DNA of 64,000 nucleotides from Mycobacteriaceae bacterium (GTDB taxonomy: Bacteria; Actinomycetota; Actinomycetes; Mycobacteriales; Mycobacteriaceae), in the NCBI GenBank assembly GCA_019245755.1, contig JAFARC010000052.1, forward strand, positions 39,427-103,426, in the 5' to 3' direction. Positions 56,562-64,000 of the stretch are shown here, in pieces. Made by a program: the position numbers and the translations under genes. Numbering within the stretch: the stretch's first letter is position 1; the number at the start of each line of letters is the position of its first letter. The notes under the pieces are model-generated. The model saw only the letters and a program-made list of their open reading frames with translations, did not search any database and was not told where the DNA came from.

Positions 56562-57391
56562 CAGCGGGCCCGATGCGCGGCGCGGGCACGGATGCGCCGC
56601 GCAAAATAGCGGCCGTCGATGTAGTCCAGCGCGATGGACTGCCCGAACGCGCTGGACAGGTTCTCGGACGTCAGCACGTCCGGCAGCAGCCCGGCAGCCA
56701 CAACCCGGCCCTCGGAGAGCACCAGGCCGTGACTGAAGCCCTGCGGGATCTCCTCGACGTGATGGGTCACCAGCACGATCGCCGGCGCATCCGGGTCGGC
56801 GGCCAGGTCGGCCAGCCGGGCCACCAGCTCCTCACGGCCACCGAGGTCCAACCCGGCCGCCGGCTCGTCGAGCAGCAGCAGCTCGGGGTCGGTCATCAGC
56901 GAGCGCGCGATCAGCACCCGCTTGCGCTCGCCCTCCGACAGCGTCTCGTAGGTCCGCTCGGCCAGGTGCTCGGCGCCCACGCTTTCCAGCGTGTCGATCG
57001 CCTGGGCATAGTCGAGGTCCTCGTAGGTCTCCTGCCAGCGGCCCAGCACCGCGTAACCGGCCGACACCACCAAGTCGCGCACCAGCTCGCCGTCGGGTAC
57101 CCGCTGCGCCAGGGCCGAAGAGCTCAGGCCGACGCGGGAGCGCAGTTCGGACGTGTCGACCCGGCCGAGGCGCTCGCCCAGCACATAGGCCACGCCGGAC
57201 GACGGATGCTCCATCGCGGCGGCGATTCTCAGCAGCGACGTTTTGCCCGCCCCGTTCGGGCCGATGATCACCCAGCGCTCGTCGAGTTCGACCGACCATG
57301 TCACCGGTCCGACCAGAACCCGACCGCCGCGGCGCAACGACACCTTGTGGAAGTCGATCAGCAGGTCGGGATCAGTGCTGGGTTCAGGCAC
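56561..57391 (-). CDS. ABC-type ATP-binding protein
   Basis: A 276-residue single ATPase domain (Rv3041c-like). Walker A IIGPNGAGKTSLLRI near 45, signature TLSEGERKRVLIARSL near 148, Walker B ELLLLDEPAAGLDLGG near 168, H-loop VLVTHHVEEIPQ. No permease gene is adjacent, so it may work with a distant permease or in a non-transport role. The start is uncertain: GTG 57391 gives the usual VPEPSTDPDLL N-terminus, while GTG 57451 would overlap the serB2 stop by four bases and add 20 residues. Confidence 0.85.
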   Translation of the reverse strand: MPEPSTDPDLLIDFHKVSLRRGGRVLVGPVTWSVELDERWVIIGPNGAGKTSLLRIAAAMEHPSSGVAYVLGERLGRVDTSELRSRVGLSSSALAQRVPDGELVRDLVVSAGYAVLGRWQETYEDLDYAQAIDTLESVGAEHLAERTYETLSEGERKRVLIARSLMTDPELLLLDEPAAGLDLGGREELVARLADLAADPDAPAIVLVTHHVEEIPQGFSHGLVLSEGRVVAAGLLPDVLTSENLSSAFGQSIALDYIDGRYFARRIRARAAHRAR

Positions 57392-57447
57392 CCGCCCATC
57401 GTGCCGTATCACCGTCGAGCGGCCCGGAATGGGCCGGTTGATGCCGG

Positions 57448-60517
<3,070 letters not shown>

Positions 60518-60569
60518 CTACAAACCGTCGTACGTCGCTGGCAGGCCGTGGTTTGTTACCGTCGGCCTC

Positions 60570-61652
60570 GTGGTCAGGCCGGGTGTGCTCGCTGCGATCG
60601 CGGCGGCGGCCACCGCGGTTTCGGTCACCGGCTGCTTGGGAAGTGCCCCCGGCGGGGCTGGGCCTTCGCCGAGCCGGTCGGTGTTGACCAGCACCACCAA
60701 AGTCGCCGGGGCGGGTGTGCTGGGCAACGAGCGCAGACCCGACGACTCCTGCGCGCCGCAACCGGCGGCGCCGGATCCCGGGCCGCCCACCCGGCAGGTG
60801 CGCCACGCCGCCGGTGAGAGCGACGTGCCGGCCGATCCGCAGCGCATCGTGGTGCTTTCCGGAGACCAGCTGGACGCGCTGTGTGCGCTCGGTCTGCAAT
60901 CGCGGATCGTCGCGGCCGCGCTGCCCGACGACTCGGCCAACCAGCCGTGGTACCTCGGCACGGTGGTGCACAACCTGCCGGCTGTCGGCACGCGCAGCGC
61001 GCCCGACCTCAACGCCATCCAGGCGGCCAGGCCCGACCTGATCCTCGGCTCGCAGGCGCTGACGCCCGAGGCCTACCCGGCGCTGGCGGCGATCGCGCCG
61101 ACGGTGTTCACCGGCGCCCCGGGCGCGGCGTGGGAGGGCAACGTGCGGCTGGTCGGGGCGGCGACAGGACGCGCCGGCGCGGCCAACGGGTTGGTCGACG
61201 AGTTCAACGCGGCGGCCGGCACGGCCGGCGCCGACAGCGACGCGCCCCATTTCCAGGCTTCGGTCGTGCAGCTGACCGAGAACACGATGCGGGTGTACGG
61301 CGCCGCGAACTTCCCGGGCAGCGTGCTGGCCGATTTCGGCGTAGACCGGCCGGCGTCGCAGCGGTTCACCGACAAGCCCTACCTGGAAATCGGCACCTCC
61401 GACGCCGACCTGGCGCACGGCGCGGACCTCTCCCCCGCGGACGGCGACGTCATCTACGTGTCGTTCTCGTCGTCGGCCGCCAAGGACCGCGCCGAGCGGG
61501 TGTTCGACAGCGATGCCTGGCGCCAGCTGTCCGCCAACCGCGACAATCGGGTGTTCGTCGTGAACAACGAAGTGTGGCAGACCGGGCAGGGCATCGTCGC
61601 GGCGCGCGCCGTCGTGGCCGACCTGAAATGGGTGAACGCCCCGATCAACTGA
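60570..61652 (+). CDS. fecB: Periplasmic siderophore/heme-binding lipoprotein FecB-like
   Basis: A 360-residue class III substrate-binding protein. GTG 60570 gives a signal peptide ending in lipobox VSVTGC (Cys about 22). The binding fold begins around DPQRIVVLSGDQLDALCALG (near 90) and includes ARPDLILGSQALTPEAYPAL, as in Fe-siderophore receptors. No permease is adjacent. In M. tuberculosis FecB has been linked to heme/siderophore binding and cell-wall integrity. Ligand here is unproven. The 95 bases after it hold the adhC control region. Confidence 0.85.
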   Translation: MVRPGVLAAIAAAATAVSVTGCLGSAPGGAGPSPSRSVLTSTTKVAGAGVLGNERRPDDSCAPQPAAPDPGPPTRQVRHAAGESDVPADPQRIVVLSGDQLDALCALGLQSRIVAAALPDDSANQPWYLGTVVHNLPAVGTRSAPDLNAIQAARPDLILGSQALTPEAYPALAAIAPTVFTGAPGAAWEGNVRLVGAATGRAGAANGLVDEFNAAAGTAGADSDAPHFQASVVQLTENTMRVYGAANFPGSVLADFGVDRPASQRFTDKPYLEIGTSDADLAHGADLSPADGDVIYVSFSSSAAKDRAERVFDSDAWRQLSANRDNRVFVVNNEVWQTGQGIVAARAVVADLKWVNAPIN

Positions 61653-61714
61653 GCGGCATCGGGTTGGTGAGTTGACGCTTGGGGGTCGGCGGGCGGCGGC
61701 CCGGGATGGAAGTT

Positions 61715-61729
61715 AAACTTGCTAAGTTT
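61715..61729. promoter_or_regulatory. Inverted repeat upstream of adhC
   Basis: AAACTT-GCT-AAGTTT is a perfect six-plus-six inverted repeat 19 bases before the adhC TTG start. The location, between likely promoter elements and the Shine-Dalgarno (AGAGGTCAGG), suits a repressor site. The binding factor is unknown. Confidence 0.4.
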
Positions 61730-61747
61730 CGATGAGAGGTCAGGATT

Positions 61748-62791
61748 TTGAGCAGTGTTTCCGCATACGCCGCCACGTCAGCCACCGAGCCGCTGACCAA
61801 GACCACGATCACCCGCCGTGACGTCGGGCCGCACGACGTGGCGATGAAGATCGAGTTCGCCGGCATCTGTCACTCCGACATCCACACCGTCAGGGCGGAA
61901 TGGGGTCAGCCGAACTACCCGGTGGTGCCCGGCCACGAGATCGCCGGCGTGGTGACCGAAGTCGGCTCTCAGGTCAGCAGGTACAAGGTCGGCGATCGCG
62001 TCGGTGTCGGCTGCTTCGTCGACTCCTGCCGTGAATGCAGCAGTTGCCGCGCCGGCCTTGAGCAGTACTGCAAGGTCGGGATGACGCCGACGTACAACGG
62101 GACCGGTAGGGACGGACAGCCGACGCAGGGCGGCTACAGCGGCGCGATCGTCGTCGACGAGGACTATGTGCTGCGGATCCCGGATGCGCTGCCGCTGGAC
62201 GCCGCCGCGCCGCTGCTGTGCGCCGGCATCACCACCTATTCGCCGCTACGCCATTGGGACACGGGCACGGGCAAGCGGGTGGCGGTGATCGGTCTCGGTG
62301 GCCTTGGGCACATGGCCGTCAAGCTCGCCACCGCGATGGGCGCCGAGGTGACGGTGCTGAGCCAGTCGCTGAAGAAAATGGAGGATGGCCTGCGTCTGGG
62401 CGCAAGCAACTACTACGCGACCTCCGACCCGGAGACGTTCACGAAGCTGGCCGGATCCTTCGACCTGATTCTGAACACCGTGTCGGCCAACCTGGAGATC
62501 GCCGCCTACCTGGGACTGCTCGACGTCAACGGCGCGCTGGTCGAGCTCGGGCTACCCGAGCACCCGATGCCGGTGCCGGCCTTCCCCCTGGCGGCAGGAC
62601 GACGCAGCCTGTCCGGCTCGATGATCGGCGGCATCCCGGAAACCCAGGAGATGCTGGACTTCTGCGCCGAGCACGGCGTCACCCCCGAAATCGAGGTGAT
62701 CGAGCCGGACTACGTCAACGAGGCCTACGAGCGGGTGCTGGTCAGCGACGTGCGCTATCGCTTCGTCATCGACACCGCGTCACTGGCGTAG
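61748..62791 (+). CDS. adhC: Zinc-dependent NADP alcohol dehydrogenase
   Basis: A 347-residue medium-chain dehydrogenase of the cinnamyl-alcohol/YahK type. Catalytic zinc: Cys/His in [15 protein letters not shown] near 37 and [12 protein letters not shown] near 61. Structural zinc cysteines: [18 protein letters not shown] near 92-109. Rossmann motif [20 protein letters not shown] near 180. It oxidises or reduces broad aldehydes with NADP(H); a role in lipid aldehyde metabolism has been proposed in mycobacteria. Starts with TTG at 61748. Abuts the convergent DUF3349 gene with no gap. Confidence 0.9.
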   Translation: MSSVSAYAATSATEPLTKTTITRRDVGPHDVAMKIEFAGICHSDIHTVRAEWGQPNYPVVPGHEIAGVVTEVGSQVSRYKVGDRVGVGCFVDSCRECSSCRAGLEQYCKVGMTPTYNGTGRDGQPTQGGYSGAIVVDEDYVLRIPDALPLDAAAPLLCAGITTYSPLRHWDTGTGKRVAVIGLGGLGHMAVKLATAMGAEVTVLSQSLKKMEDGLRLGASNYYATSDPETFTKLAGSFDLILNTVSANLEIAAYLGLLDVNGALVELGLPEHPMPVPAFPLAAGRRSLSGSMIGGIPETQEMLDFCAEHGVTPEIEVIEPDYVNEAYERVLVSDVRYRFVIDTASLA

Positions 62792-63109
62792 CTACAGGGG
62801 CGTGCTCTTGATCCCAGCGAGCGGCCAGCCGCCGGCGACCAGTCGGCAGGCGACGCGCTTGATGTCGTCGTCGGATGGCCGGCGGTCGGTGACGTCGGCG
62901 ATCAACTCCGCGATCTCGCCGCGGTCGATCGCCCGGTTGTCAGGCGCGGAGGCCGTGATGTGGTGAACAACCTCCGTCACCTGGTCGTCGCTGAGCTCGG
63001 TGCTACGCAGCAGCGCAAGCAGCGGGACACGATCGGGACCCGGAACGCCCTCGGGGTAGCCAGCGCGCAACCAGTTGAGAATCGACGCCAGCAGCGACGT
63101 GGTAGTCAC
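62792..63109 (-). CDS. DUF3349-family small protein
   Basis: A 105-residue helical protein. TSLLASILNWLRAGYPEGVP and the C-terminal DIKRVACRLVAGGWPLAG match mycobacterial DUF3349 proteins (Rv3046c, Rv0543c type), function unknown. GTG 63109 gives the family N-terminus; an upstream in-frame start at 63172 adds 21 dissimilar residues. It converges on adhC. Confidence 0.8.
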   Translation of the reverse strand: MTTTSLLASILNWLRAGYPEGVPGPDRVPLLALLRSTELSDDQVTEVVHHITASAPDNRAIDRGEIAELIADVTDRRPSDDDIKRVACRLVAGGWPLAGIKSTPL

Positions 63110-63211
63110 GCGCCCAGTGTCGCCGCCGGCCGGCGACGGCGCCAGCAGTGCGGTGCACAGTTTTGTGGTCATTCATTGCTCGTTCACCACGAGCTGCGTT
63201 GAATTGGGGAC

Positions 63212-63562
63212 ATGGCTCGGGTTTTGGTGTTGTTCGCCGTGGGCTTGCTGGCTGTGACGATGACAGCCTGCGGCGGATCCACCACGCCGACCGGCCACTC
63301 CCCGCCAACGTCGACCTTGTCGACGACCGTCGCCACCGAGCCGGTGACGAAGGTCTCGGCGAACACCGCATCGCAAGCCGAAATCCAAGCGGCGCTCAGC
63401 AATGTGGGCGTCAGCGACGCCGGCCGGTGGGCGGCAGAAGTCGTGCAGAACCGGCCCTATCCCGCCGACGACGCCAACCTCACCAAGCTGCGCAACGACC
63501 TCGCCAGGGACAACCCCGGTCGGGAGACCGTCGACAAGATCGTCTCGGCGCTCACCCCGTGA
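63212..63562 (+). CDS. Small DUF732-like lipoprotein
   Basis: A 116-residue exported lipoprotein. Signal peptide with lipobox VTMTAC (Cys about 20), a Thr/Ser-rich linker, then a small helical domain with DAGRWAAEVVQNRPYPADDA and LRNDLARDNPGRETVDKIVS. It resembles short mycobacterial secreted helical proteins of unknown function. ATG 63212. Convergent with the next gene, 29 bases apart. Confidence 0.7.
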   Translation: MARVLVLFAVGLLAVTMTACGGSTTPTGHSPPTSTLSTTVATEPVTKVSANTASQAEIQAALSNVGVSDAGRWAAEVVQNRPYPADDANLTKLRNDLARDNPGRETVDKIVSALTP

Positions 63563-63591
63563 CCGTGCGGGACGGCAGGAGGCAGCACCCG

Positions 63592-63987
63592 TTAGCCGCA
63601 GACATTTGCCTTGGCCGTCAGCGAAAGGCACGTGGGCGGTCCTTCGGGCAGCCCGGCGAGGCGATGAAGGATCCCGCCGACGACCGCTATCCGTAGCGTG
63701 CCCACTTCGCGTTCGTTCGGCTCGCCGACTTCGTCGGCGGTGCCGTCGAGGATCAGCTGGTACTCGCCGTCGCCGTCGGGGTCCCAAACCAGGGTCAGGC
63801 CAGGACGGGCGATCGCGTTTGATCGTGTCCGTGCCCCGACGTCGGCGATGAGCCGCTCGCCATCAATCGTGATCATCGCCGTGACGACATGTGGGCGCAG
63901 CGACTCCCCCACGGTGACCAGCGTGGCCCGCGATCCGAACTCGCGAATCAAGCGCCGAACATCGTCGAACGCGACCTCGTGTGGCAC
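63592..63987 (-). CDS. PNPOx/F420-type split-barrel protein
   Basis: A 131-residue split-barrel protein. ATLVTVGESLRPHVVTAMIT and ARTRSNAIARPGLTLVWDPD resemble short F420- or flavin-binding PPOX proteins. Cofactor and substrate are unknown. GTG 63987 is used. The window ends 13 bases upstream, so its promoter is mostly outside. Confidence 0.65.
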   Translation of the reverse strand: MPHEVAFDDVRRLIREFGSRATLVTVGESLRPHVVTAMITIDGERLIADVGARTRSNAIARPGLTLVWDPDGDGEYQLILDGTADEVGEPNEREVGTLRIAVVGGILHRLAGLPEGPPTCLSLTAKANVCG

Positions 63988-64000
63988 ATATGCATCGTAG

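Overview
The window is a GC-rich actinobacterial chromosome segment, almost certainly from a non-tuberculous Mycobacterium (sensu lato). The basis is gene content and order recognised from memory: a backbone matching the M. tuberculosis Rv2981c-Rv3046c neighbourhood (ddl-gpsA-fbiD-ppk1-mutT1-hupB-leuD-leuC and so on), a HupB with a long lysine/alanine tail, methylglucose lipopolysaccharide (MGLP) genes, and mycobacterial lipoproteins LppZ, LpqA and FecB. No database search was run.

Layout. 1-6.2 kb: 5' end of ddl, a trans-sulfuration-type PLP enzyme, gpsA, the F420 biosynthesis gene fbiD, ppk1 and mutT1. 6.2-22.6 kb: hupB and branched-chain amino-acid biosynthesis (leuCD with a divergent IclR regulator, leuB, serA, ilvC-ilvN-ilvB), interleaved with an F420/FMN split-barrel protein, an O-methyltransferase, gltX with tRNA-Gln and tRNA-Glu, an FAH-family hydrolase, an MFS transporter and a phytoene-desaturase-like oxidoreductase. 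ilvB has a clear promoter, a 16-codon leader peptide rich in Leu/Val/Ile and an attenuator-like terminator. 22.6-30.3 kb: a PH-like protein, DoxX, LppZ, gatB, pfkA, gatA-gatC and an ACT protein. 30.3-38.8 kb is the accessory part: a membrane-anchored Hsp70-like protein, ligA, a PAS-ANTAR regulator, a MetE-like protein, lpqA, a decayed DUF222/HNH nuclease gene split by a universal stress protein gene, and a rhodanese.

38.8-44.6 kb: sulfur-relay genes mnmA and cysteine desulfurase, two acyltransferases and etfBA. 44.8-52.1 kb: MGLP genes (methyltransferase, GH57 branching enzyme, glucosyltransferase, hexapeptide acyltransferase, beta-propeller lipoprotein), with an ArsR regulator and a stomatin/SPFH protein between them. 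52.1-64 kb: a TB22.2-like secreted protein, a tight minus-strand series (ctaD, serB2, ABC ATPase, NUDIX, echA, two methyltransferase-like genes), the lipoprotein fecB, adhC and three small genes.

Many genes overlap by 1-4 bases (ATGA/GTGA), which suggests translationally coupled operons. Several genes have a TANNNT box 6-8 bases before the start codon and are probably read from leaderless mRNAs. No insertion sequence, prophage, CRISPR array or rRNA was seen. The strongest leads for follow-up are the ilvB attenuator, the interrupted HNH gene, the 26-bp repeats that copy the stop codons of lppZ and gatB, the palindrome before etfB, and the Hsp70-like anchored protein.
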